Shown: in pieces, positions 1 through 6,918 of the stretch
Layout of the letters: every line of letters starts with the position of its first letter
Position numbering within the stretch: the first letter of the stretch is position 1
DNA from: CAYSYY01 sp964576115 [NCBI: uncultured Gemmatimonadota bacterium]
GTDB lineage: Bacteria; Blakebacterota; Blakebacteria; Blakebacterales
Direction: 5' to 3'
Assembly: GCA_964576115.1 (NCBI GenBank)
Contig: CAZNUA010000042.1
Location: 16,655-26,916, forward strand
Length of the DNA stretch: 10,262 nt
The notes under the pieces: model-generated
Database searches by the model: none
What the model was told of the DNA's origin: nothing
Seen by the model: the letters and a program-made list of their open reading frames with translations, nothing else
Program-made: the position numbers and the translations under genes

Positions 1-10
1 CTGACGCAGC

Positions 11-1255
11 ATGACCGAACCGCCCCGGGCTGCCTCTCGCTTCCCGGGGCGGTTTGTGTTCCCCCCCGCGACTCTGCCCCTGCTGATCTCTCTGCTCACC
101 GGCGCCTGCGGGATCATCGACTCCCCGCAGGATCCCGACGAGATCCTCCCCGTCCGTCAGCTGAATCCCCGCCGGCCGGTCACCGAGATCGCTTTCTCGG
201 CTCCCCCCGACAGCCTCGGGGGAACCGGTCCGTTCGTCCTGCGCTGGAATCTGACGGTCAAAGCCCGCAACGCCCTGGAGGCCAGCGGGGTGCTCGATAT
301 CGCGGCCCGTGCCGCCCCGGGGACCGCCACGGCCATCGAAGCCCTCGTTCCCGGGACGGAGCAGTGGACCGAACTGACGAGTGATACCGGTTCGGGTCCC
401 GACTCGCTCGATCTGTGGTGGCTCGACGCCTGGGATGATCCCGCGGCCGGCGCCACCCTGGTCGACACCGACGGACGGATACGCCTGCGCCTGCCGGCTC
501 ACGCCGGACCGGGGCGGGCCCGGGTACGCGTGCTCGAGACGGCCCCCGCGGTCTGGACCCGCACCGCACCGGGACGCACCCTGACGGCGTGGGACAACTA
601 CCTGTTGCTTATGGGGGGCGGTGCGATCAGGCGCTGGAGCGCACAGGGGGGTGAACTGCAGGTCCTCGGAGCAGCCGGCGCACCTCCCTCCTACTGCCGG
701 AGCGCCGAACGTTTCTTCGGCGTCACCGAAACCGAGATCCTGGTCCTGGCGGGAACGGGCGGCACCTGGAACCGGGCCGCCTCCCTGCCCTGGACCGACC
801 ACGGCGGGGTTGCGATTGCTACCGACGGTTCAGACCTCTATCTCATACGCCACGTCCTGACCGGTGAAACCCTGCCGAAGCTGTACCGGCTCTCCGAAAC
901 CCTCCTGCTGCAGACTCATTCCTTCGCCGGGGCGGTAACCGATTCAACCACTCTGCGCCGCAACGGCCTGCAGGGGGGCACCGGACCGGGGCTGGCCTGG
1001 TGGCCCGACCGGCGCGTGCTGGCGGCCCCCGGTACCCAGGCGGATCAGTTCGGGCTCGTCACCTTCACCCGGGCCGGCCGCCTGCGCGAGTTCATCCCCC
1101 TGCCCTTTGATCCCGGACCGGTGCAGATCGCCTTTCTCGACGACTACCTCTTCATCGCCCGCGCCCGCCCCACCCTCGAGGCCCTGGGCTGGTCGGACAC
1201 CTTCACCCCCGCCCTGCCCGAAGCCGTCCTGCTCTGGCGCTGGCCCGATCCCTGA
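11..1255 (+). CDS. Putative lipoprotein of unknown function, possibly beta-propeller-like
   Basis: A 414-residue protein I do not recognise. The N-terminus has three arginines (R6, R10, R14), then a hydrophobic stretch (about 15-29) ending in LLTGAC, so Cys33 may be a lipidation site; the lipobox is not ideal because Thr rather than Leu sits at -3. The mature part (about 34-414) has no membrane segment. It contains recurring short hydrophobic strands with glycines and tryptophans (for example YLLLMGGG, ILVLAGTGG, DLYLIRHV, YLFIARA), which fits a beta-rich or propeller-like surface protein; this is inference from pattern only. Start: ATG at 11 follows an in-frame TGA at 2-4, but there is no clear ribosome binding site and a terminator-like hairpin covers 18-54. 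GTG at 56 (Val16) is the alternative, but it would remove the positively charged n-region. It is the only plus-strand gene and converges on rluD. Confidence 0.75.
   Translation: MTEPPRAASRFPGRFVFPPATLPLLISLLTGACGIIDSPQDPDEILPVRQLNPRRPVTEIAFSAPPDSLGGTGPFVLRWNLTVKARNALEASGVLDIAARAAPGTATAIEALVPGTEQWTELTSDTGSGPDSLDLWWLDAWDDPAAGATLVDTDGRIRLRLPAHAGPGRARVRVLETAPAVWTRTAPGRTLTAWDNYLLLMGGGAIRRWSAQGGELQVLGAAGAPPSYCRSAERFFGVTETEILVLAGTGGTWNRAASLPWTDHGGVAIATDGSDLYLIRHVLTGETLPKLYRLSETLLLQTHSFAGAVTDSTTLRRNGLQGGTGPGLAWWPDRRVLAAPGTQADQFGLVTFTRAGRLREFIPLPFDPGPVQIAFLDDYLFIARARPTLEALGWSDTFTPALPEAVLLWRWPDP
18..60 (+). terminator. Probable Rho-independent terminator of a gene left of the window
   Basis: Arms AACCGCCCCGGG (18-29) and CCCGGGGCGGTT (43-54) form a perfect 12-bp stem around a 13-nt loop. 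A T-rich tail, TTTGTGTT, follows at 53-60. The geometry is that of an intrinsic terminator for plus-strand transcription. An upstream gene could end at the TGA at 2-4, but only one base of it is visible. The hairpin overlaps the first 15 codons of the lipoprotein reading frame, so either that gene starts downstream or the hairpin is translated. Confidence 0.65.
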
Positions 1256-1381
1256 TCCGGACGGGATTCCCTGAAGCGGGATCCCGGCCGGTCCGAGGTC
1301 GAGTTCGACGCGCCCCGGGACGGCGAGGGACACGGTTCCCGGCAGCGGGCCAATGGCGAGTCGGGGGAGTGGTAGGTCCGC
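1256..1381. other. Convergent intergenic region with weak hairpins
   Basis: This gap lies between the lipoprotein stop (plus strand) and the rluD stop (minus strand). An interrupted hairpin is formed by CGGACGGGAT (1258-1267) against ATCCC (1281-1285) and GTCCG (1291-1295), with a 5-nt bulge. A second 6-bp stem, CCGGGA/TCCCGG, lies at 1315-1320 and 1337-1342. Neither is followed by a T-run on either strand. They could end transcription from both sides, but the evidence is weak. Confidence 0.3.
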
Positions 1382-2554
1382 CTATTCAGGTTCTGTGTTC
1401 GAGAATTCGGTGTCAATCAGAGCCTGCAGGTCGGCGGGCGGTTCGGCCTCCAGTTCGATCGCTTCGCCACTCTCGGGGTGGGTGAAGCCTAGCCGGGCGG
1501 CGTGCAGGGCCTGGCGGTCGATCAGGTCGAGCAGAGCGCGGGCCCGCGCCCGCCGCTCGGGGAGCATCCCCCGCACGGCTTTCTCGCGCCCGGCGTAGAG
1601 GGGGTCGCCGAGAATCGGATGACCGATGTGGGCGGCGTGAACCCTGATCTGGTGGGTGCGGCCGGTTTCGAGCCGGCACTCGAGCAGGACGGCCAGTTCG
1701 GTTGCGGCCAGGGTCCGGTAACGGGTCACGGCCCGGCGGGCGCCGCGGGGTACGCCGGGGGGGAGCTGCTCCGGACGGCCGTCGGCCTCTTCCCCGGTAT
1801 CGCGGAATGCCTCATTTTCAGACACCACTTCGGTCTCGGATACCCCCAGCATGCGTTCGGCCTCTCCCGGCCGGCCCCAGCGCCGCTCCAGCCGCTCTCC
1901 ACCCGGTTCGTAAGCAGCCATCTTTTTCCGGTCGCGGCGGCTGCGGCCGATCCAGGTCGCGATTTCCCCCGCCTCCGGATCGGGACGGCCCCAGGCCACC
2001 GCGGTATAGATCCGGACGATCGCACGGGCTTTGAGAGCCGCCGTGAGCGCGGCATGAGCCCGATCGGTCTTGGCCACCAGCATCAGCCCCGAGGTGTCCT
2101 TGTCGAGGCGGTGAACCAGGCCGGGGCGCCGCACTCCACCGATCCCCTCCAGATCGGTGCAGTGAGCCAGCAGAGCGTTGACGAGGGTGCCGCCGGGGTG
2201 GCCGGGTGCGGGATGGACCACCAGACCGGGCGGTTTGTTCACCACCAGCAGATGCCGGTCTTCGAAACGGATATCGAGCGGCAGGGACTCGGGTTCGAGC
2301 AAGGGCTCGGAAGCGGGGGGTACCACGACCGTGATCCGCATGCCCGGCCGGACCTTCTTCGAACTGCGAACCGGCGTGGAGTCGACGGTCACCAGCCCCT
2401 CGCGGATCAGGGTTTCGAGCCGCGAGCGGGAAAGGGAATCGAACTGACGGGCGAGATAGCGATCGAGCCGTTCGGTCTCATCGCAGGGGGTTGTCTTCAG
2501 GCCCCGCTCGGCCGTAACGAGAAGCTCGTATTGCTCAGGGCGCGGGTTCGCCAC
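1382..2554 (-). CDS. rluD: RluD-family 23S rRNA pseudouridine synthase
   Basis: A 390-residue RluA/RluD-type enzyme, converting uridines in RNA to pseudouridine; RluD proper modifies helix 69 of 23S rRNA. Residues about 28-78 are an S4 RNA-binding domain (ERLDRYLA... through RPGMRITV). The catalytic domain shows LLVVNKPPGLVVHP (102-115), the signature HRLDKDTSGL with catalytic Asp151, and RTHQIRVH (299-306). About 50 charged residues (roughly 219-272, rich in Glu, Arg and Gly) interrupt the usual junction between DRKKMA and AVTRYR, making the protein longer than the usual 300-330 residues. The start is GTG at 2554, inside the last codons of lspA (20-bp overlap), with only a weak GGAA upstream; translational coupling is likely. 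lspA-rluD is a very common pair. The assignment to RluD rather than another RluA subfamily rests on the S4 domain and the lspA context. Confidence 0.93.
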   Translation of the reverse strand: MANPRPEQYELLVTAERGLKTTPCDETERLDRYLARQFDSLSRSRLETLIREGLVTVDSTPVRSSKKVRPGMRITVVVPPASEPLLEPESLPLDIRFEDRHLLVVNKPPGLVVHPAPGHPGGTLVNALLAHCTDLEGIGGVRRPGLVHRLDKDTSGLMLVAKTDRAHAALTAALKARAIVRIYTAVAWGRPDPEAGEIATWIGRSRRDRKKMAAYEPGGERLERRWGRPGEAERMLGVSETEVVSENEAFRDTGEEADGRPEQLPPGVPRGARRAVTRYRTLAATELAVLLECRLETGRTHQIRVHAAHIGHPILGDPLYAGREKAVRGMLPERRARARALLDLIDRQALHAARLGFTHPESGEAIELEAEPPADLQALIDTEFSNTEPE

Positions 2555-3014
2555 CGCTGGTTTCCGTATCGCCGACGACCAGGAAGAAGAGCATCAGCAG
2601 CACCACCCCGGTACTGACCCCCATGTCGGCGACGTTGAAGATCGGCCAGATGAGGGTTTCGGAAAGCCCGACCTGGATGAAGTCGATCACCTCGCCGATC
2701 CGCAGGCGGTCGATGAGGTTGCCGAGAGCCCCGGCCAGGATCATCGCCAGGGCGATCCGGGGCCAGTATTCCTTCTTCGGCAGGGTGACGATGAAGTAAC
2801 CGATGACGACCGAAGCCACCGCGCTGAACACGGCATGAAAGGTCGAGGGAGCGATCTTCAGGCCGAAGGCGGCACCGGGATTCTGGATGAAGGTGATTTT
2901 GAGCAGGTCACCGATGACGGTCAGACTCTGATTCTCGGTCATCGTGGCCGTGACGAGAGCCTTGGTGAGCTGGTCGAGCGCCAGGATCCCCCCGGCGAGC
3001 AGGAAACTCCACAT
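2535..3014 (-). CDS. lspA: Lipoprotein signal peptidase (signal peptidase II)
   Basis: A 159-residue inner-membrane aspartyl peptidase that removes signal peptides from prolipoproteins after diacylglyceryl transfer to the lipobox cysteine. The length is normal for the family. Four hydrophobic segments are visible (about 2-21, 59-78, 86-101 and 125-147). Family motifs are all present: LALDQLTK (11-18, Asp14), FIQNPGAAFG (42-51), GALGNLIDR (95-103), EVIDF (108-112) and FNVADMGVSTG (126-136). The conserved aspartates Asp102, Asp111 and Asp130 are intact, so it should be active. The ATG at 3014 overlaps the stop of the upstream dksA-like gene by one base (TGATG), a translational-coupling arrangement. 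No separate promoter is evident. The C-terminal tail after about 148 is short and polar. Confidence 0.97.
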   Translation of the reverse strand: MWSFLLAGGILALDQLTKALVTATMTENQSLTVIGDLLKITFIQNPGAAFGLKIAPSTFHAVFSAVASVVIGYFIVTLPKKEYWPRIALAMILAGALGNLIDRLRIGEVIDFIQVGLSETLIWPIFNVADMGVSTGVVLLMLFFLVVGDTETSGGEPAP

Positions 3015-3415
3015 CAGGCGCTTTGACCGTTCTTGCGGGCGTCGTCCTGCTTCTTGCAGGCGATACAGAGCCGGGCATGCGGCACGGCATCGAGCCTTTC
3101 CTCATCGATCGGCGCGCCGCACTCGTGGCAGAAGCCGAAGGTGCCATCTTCGATCCGCTGCAGAGCCAGATTCAGGTGGTAGAGGAAACGGCCCTCGCGC
3201 GAAGCGAACAGAAAGGCCTTCTCGCGCTCCATGGCGTCGGTGCCCTGATCGGCCATGTGGAAACTGTAGGCCGATATGTCGCCGGTGGACTCGGTGATGG
3301 TGGCGCTCATGCTGGAGCCCTCGAGGTAATTGAGTTCCTTGAGGAGAGCCTCGCGTTTCGCCAGCAGCTTTTTCCTGTATTTCTTGATCTTGGCTTGCGA
3401 CAGGTGCGCCGGCAT
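3014..3415 (-). CDS. TraR/DksA-type zinc-finger protein
   Basis: A 133-residue protein with the layout of small DksA/TraR proteins: a charged N-terminal coiled coil (about 5-35), a short acidic region with ADQGTDAMERE (55-65, Asp56 and Asp60) at the place of the coiled-coil tip, a second helix (about 66-90), and a C4 zinc finger with Cys96, Cys99, Cys117 and Cys120 (CHEC...CIAC). E. coli DksA enters the RNA polymerase secondary channel and works with ppGpp through tip aspartates. Here the two aspartates are three residues apart rather than two, as often seen in FCB and deltaproteobacterial homologues, so the effect on transcription cannot be assumed. A good ribosome binding site, AAAGGAG (3424-3430), sits 8 nt upstream of the ATG. 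The gene follows ileS by 46 bp and overlaps lspA by one base, so cotranscription is likely. Confidence 0.9.
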   Translation of the reverse strand: MPAHLSQAKIKKYRKKLLAKREALLKELNYLEGSSMSATITESTGDISAYSFHMADQGTDAMEREKAFLFASREGRFLYHLNLALQRIEDGTFGFCHECGAPIDEERLDAVPHARLCIACKKQDDARKNGQSA

Positions 3416-3461
3416 CCTGATGACTCCTTTACGAAAACCGGCGGGGAATGACGGATCCCGA

Positions 3462-6400
3462 TCAGGCTTTCGCGATGGTTATCGTAACATGTTCGGAATC
3501 GAGCTGCCACTCTACACGGCGGTCGCTCGAGTCCAGAAGAGCGGCCCTCAGTTCGGTCGCCAGAGCTTCCCCGGATACATATTCGGCATGGGTGTCCAGA
3601 GCGTCGGTCAAGCCCGGTGAAGCCTCGTACCCGATCCGCACCCGGTCGGTGACGGCGTACCCCACCTCCCGCCGCAGGGCCTGCACCCGGGTCGTGAACT
3701 CCCGGGCCAGTCCTTCGGCCAGCAGGGCATCGGTCAGGCGGGTGTCGATCGCCACGGCCAGCTCCCCCTCCTGTTCAACCGTGAGTTCTTCCGGTTCGGC
3801 TTCTTCGAGCAGAACATCGCCCGGTTCGATCTGGATCTCCCCGGCGGAGGTGGTGACGGTTGCATTTCGCCCCTCGGCAAGACCGGCCAGAGCCCCGGGC
3901 TCGAGACCGCGGATCGCGTCGGCCACATCGTTGACCTGCGAACCGTATCGGGGACCGAGGGCGGAGAAGTGCGGCTGGGCCGAAAGAACCATGAAGGCCG
4001 AAGCGGAGTCGACTCCCTCCACTCGCTTGACGTTCATTTCTTCCCGGATCAGATCGCCGAGTTCGTCCAGCGCTCGACGCTGCCAGTCCCGGGGGGCGGT
4101 GACAACGAAGCGGTCGAGAGGCTGGCGCACTTTCAGTCCGGCCCGGTTCCGGGCGGCCCGTCCGAGGGTGACGATCTCCCGCACGTACGCCATACGCCGC
4201 TCGAGTTCGTCGTCGACCAGGCTGTCGTCCCCGGCCGGGTAGTCGCTCAGATGTACGCTCGGGGCCGCGTTCTCGCGCCAGGCCTCGAGATTGAGCCAGA
4301 GCTCCTCGCTGGTGAAGGGCACGAAGGGAGCCAGCAGTCCGGCCATGGTTACCAGAGTGGTATGCAGGGTGGCGTAGGCGGCGTCCTTGTCCGGTCCCGG
4401 TTCACCTTTCCAGAAGCGGCGTCGCGAGCGCCGCACATACCAGTTCGAGAGATCTTCAATCACGAAATGCTGCAGAGCACGGGCCGCACGGGTGAGTTCG
4501 AACTCCGCCAGGTGCCGGCGCACTTCCCGGGCGGTACCGTTCAAGCGGCTCAGGAGCCAGCGATCGAGGGCGGGAAGTTCGGGGGCGGGAATCCGGCGGG
4601 TGCTCCCGGGGTGCCAGCCGTCCACCGCGGCATAGAGAGCGAAGAAGGCGTGGGTGTTATGCAGGGTGCCGAAGAACTTCCGGCTGACCTCGGCCACGCT
4701 CTCGGCGTCGAAGCGGGTCGGGATCCACGGCGGAGAATTGGTCACCAGGTACCAGCGCAGGGGATCGGCGCCCCAGGCGCTGATCACATCCCAGGGATCG
4801 ACCGTATTCCCCTTGCTCTTCGACATCTTCCGTCCCTCGCGGTCGAGCACCATCTCCTGCACCAGACAGTGCCGGTAGGAGGGCCGGTCGGTCAAAAAAG
4901 CACTGATGGCCAGCAGGCTGTAGAACCACCCCCGGGTCTGATCCACACCTTCGGAGATGAAATCGGCGGGGTACTGCCGCTCGAACATCTCCCGATTTTC
5001 GAAGGGGTAGTGCCACTGGGCGAAGGGCATGGCGCCGGAATCGAACCAGCAATCGATCACTTCGGGGGTCCGGCGCATCTCGGCGCCGCACTCCGGACAG
5101 GGCCAGGTCAGTTCGTCGACGTGCGGCTTGTGCAGGTCGAGTTCCGCGTCCCCCGCCGTACCGGCCCGGGTACGCAGTTCCTCGACCGATGAGATGCAGA
5201 TCTGGTACGCACAGTCACTGTTGGAACAGACCCAGATCGGGAGCGGGGTGCCCCAGTAACGGTCGCGCGAGAGGGCCCAGTCCTGGTTGTTTTCGAGCCA
5301 CTCCCCCATCCGGCCGGTGCCGATCTCGGGGGGAATCCAGTCGATCTCCCGGTTGGCCGAGAGCAGTTTCTCCTTGATGGCGGTGGTCCGCACGTACCAC
5401 GAGGGTTGAGCCATGTAGAGCAGGGGGCTGTCGCACCGCCAGCAGAAGGGATAGGTATGGCTGTCCACCCCGGCCATCAGCAGTAGCCCCCGGGCGGCCA
5501 GATCGGCGACGATGCCGGCGTCGGCCTCCTTGACGAAGACCCCCGCCCACGGTTCGACCTCGGGGATGAACGTGCCCTCGCGATCGACCGGTTCCACGAT
5601 CGGCATTCCCTCGCGCATACCGGTGTTGTAGTCGTCCTCGCCGTAGGCCGGCGAGGAATGCACCAATCCCGTGCCCTCTTCGTCGGTGACGTAATCATCG
5701 GTCAAGACCACGTTGGTCACCGACTCGTCCATCTCCATGAAGGTAAAGGGACGCTGGTACCTCACGCCGGCCAGGTCGCTGCCCTTGATCCGTCCGACGA
5801 CGTCGATCCCCGCGCCGTAGGAACCCGGAGCGTTCTGATCGCCGAAGAGGTGCCGGGCGCGGCTCTCGGCCAGAATGAGGCGTTCGCGCCCCTGCCCCGC
5901 CGCGGCCCCGGCCCGGGTCCGGGCGGCGTAGCCGTCGCCGTACAGGGTATCGAGCGCATCGTGGATGATCGGCGGCAGGGTATCGAGCTCGAGCTCGACG
6001 TAGTCCAGCTCCGCATGAGCCACCGTGAAGGTGTTGCTGATCATGGTCCACGGTGTCGTGGTCCAGACCAACAGGCTGCGCCGCATCCCCTCGGGCAGCG
6101 GACCGAGCACCGCCGCCGAATGGTCGTCTTCGCGGACCGGAAAGCGGACGTGGATCGAAGGATCGTCGGCCTCGCGGTACCCGAGCGAGACCTCGTGAGT
6201 CGACAGGGGCGTACCGCAGCGCGGACAGTAGGGACTGATTCGATGGCCGCGGTAGATCAGATCCTGTTCGAAGAAACGGGCGATGATCCACCAGACCGAC
6301 TCGATGTAGTCGTTGGTAAAGGTGAAGTAGGGATCGTCGAGGTCGAGCCAGAAAGCGATCCGTTCGGTCAGCCGGCGCCAGTCCTCCTCGTACCGCCGGA

Positions 6401-6800
6401 CCGATTCCCGGCATTTTTCGTTGAAGGCTTCGACGCCGTATTCCTCGATCTCGGCCTTGTGGGTGAGACCGAGTTCCTTCTCGACCTCGATCTCGACCGG
6501 CAGGCCGTGCGTGTCCCAACCCGCTTTGCGCAGCACCCGGTACCCTTCCATCGTCTTCAGACGGCAGATCAGGTCCTTGAAGGTGCGGCTCTGAACGTGA
6601 TGCACTCCCGGCAATCCGTTGGCGGTCGGCGGGCCTTCGAAGAAGACATAGTCGGGCGCCCCTTCCCGCAGTTGGACACTGGCGCGGAAAGCGCCCTCCT
6701 CACGCCAGAAAGCGAGGATACGCTCCTCGCGTTCGGGTGAGTGGTTCACCTCCTCGACCCTTTTGAAGGGGCTTGTCTGTTCGGAATCGGTTCCGCTCAT
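3462..6800 (-). CDS. ileS: Isoleucyl-tRNA synthetase, type 2 (IleRS2), with GVHH signature
   Basis: Charges tRNA-Ile with isoleucine in the cytoplasm. From ATG 6800 it has 1112 residues, matching the long type-2 (eukaryote-like) IleRS class. Visible parts: the active-site loop GPPTANGLPGVHH (56-68), in which the usual HxGH is GVHH at 65-68; WDTHGLPVE; Cys192/Cys195 (CPRC); the CP1 editing domain with WTTTPWT (246-252) and YGEDDY ending near 391; Cys453/Cys456 (CWRC); a zinc ribbon Cys525-x4-Cys530 plus Cys568-x2-Cys571; VIDCWFDSG; KMSKS (658-662); an anticodon-binding helical domain (about 690-900); and a type-2 C-terminal domain ending in VTITIAKA. All catalytic blocks are present, so it should be functional. 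GTG at 6809 is an alternative start, with no better ribosome binding site. The leader of about 120 nt after divIVA carries hairpins and may hold its own promoter. The GVHH swap suggests high mupirocin resistance (see findings). Confidence 0.97.
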   Translation of the reverse strand: MSGTDSEQTSPFKRVEEVNHSPEREERILAFWREEGAFRASVQLREGAPDYVFFEGPPTANGLPGVHHVQSRTFKDLICRLKTMEGYRVLRKAGWDTHGLPVEIEVEKELGLTHKAEIEEYGVEAFNEKCRESVRRYEEDWRRLTERIAFWLDLDDPYFTFTNDYIESVWWIIARFFEQDLIYRGHRISPYCPRCGTPLSTHEVSLGYREADDPSIHVRFPVREDDHSAAVLGPLPEGMRRSLLVWTTTPWTMISNTFTVAHAELDYVELELDTLPPIIHDALDTLYGDGYAARTRAGAAAGQGRERLILAESRARHLFGDQNAPGSYGAGIDVVGRIKGSDLAGVRYQRPFTFMEMDESVTNVVLTDDYVTDEEGTGLVHSSPAYGEDDYNTGMREGMPIVEPVDREGTFIPEVEPWAGVFVKEADAGIVADLAARGLLLMAGVDSHTYPFCWRCDSPLLYMAQPSWYVRTTAIKEKLLSANREIDWIPPEIGTGRMGEWLENNQDWALSRDRYWGTPLPIWVCSNSDCAYQICISSVEELRTRAGTAGDAELDLHKPHVDELTWPCPECGAEMRRTPEVIDCWFDSGAMPFAQWHYPFENREMFERQYPADFISEGVDQTRGWFYSLLAISAFLTDRPSYRHCLVQEMVLDREGRKMSKSKGNTVDPWDVISAWGADPLRWYLVTNSPPWIPTRFDAESVAEVSRKFFGTLHNTHAFFALYAAVDGWHPGSTRRIPAPELPALDRWLLSRLNGTAREVRRHLAEFELTRAARALQHFVIEDLSNWYVRRSRRRFWKGEPGPDKDAAYATLHTTLVTMAGLLAPFVPFTSEELWLNLEAWRENAAPSVHLSDYPAGDDSLVDDELERRMAYVREIVTLGRAARNRAGLKVRQPLDRFVVTAPRDWQRRALDELGDLIREEMNVKRVEGVDSASAFMVLSAQPHFSALGPRYGSQVNDVADAIRGLEPGALAGLAEGRNATVTTSAGEIQIEPGDVLLEEAEPEELTVEQEGELAVAIDTRLTDALLAEGLAREFTTRVQALRREVGYAVTDRVRIGYEASPGLTDALDTHAEYVSGEALATELRAALLDSSDRRVEWQLDSEHVTITIAKA

Positions 6801-6821
6801 GCTTCTCACTCAAACCAGGTC

Positions 6822-6854
6822 GGGCGGCCGGACCGCCCTCCAGCGGGTCCGGCC
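6822..6854 (-). promoter_or_regulatory. Overlapping hairpins in the ileS leader
   Basis: Between the divIVA stop and ileS, GGCCGGACC (6826-6834) and GGTCCGGCC (6846-6854) form a perfect 9-bp stem with an 11-nt loop. GGGCGG (6822-6827) and CCGCCC (6833-6838) form a 6-bp stem with a 5-nt loop. The two share bases and cannot form together. On the transcribed strand the 9-bp stem's loop carries GGAGGG. There is no strong T-run, so this could be a divIVA terminator or a leader switch; the sequence does not decide. Confidence 0.35.
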
Positions 6855-6918
6855 TCCGTCACCATATCAAATCGAAGGGGAATACGTTGAGGTAAAGCGC
6901 GCCGGTGCGCAAGCGGGT

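Noticed and set aside
1502-2617. Long plus-strand open frame opposite rluD and the end of lspA
   Set aside because: It is the antisense shadow of two well-conserved genes and its translation is low in recognisable motifs.
3969-5192. Long plus-strand open frame of about 400 codons opposite ileS
   Set aside because: The opposite strand encodes a fully conserved isoleucyl-tRNA synthetase with all motifs. The plus-strand translation shows no family motifs, and long antisense frames are expected in GC-rich DNA.
6822-6854. T-box riboswitch upstream of ileS, because the transcript contains AGGGCGGTCCGG, loosely like the T-box consensus AGGGTGGNACCG
   Set aside because: Several consensus positions differ, the leader is only about 120 nt, and no specifier stem is recognisable. 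The match is explained by the hairpin's GC composition.
6861-6866. TATGGT as a -10 box for an ileS promoter
   Set aside because: No acceptable -35 element lies 16-18 bp upstream, and ileS may simply be cotranscribed with divIVA. Not strong enough to list as a feature.
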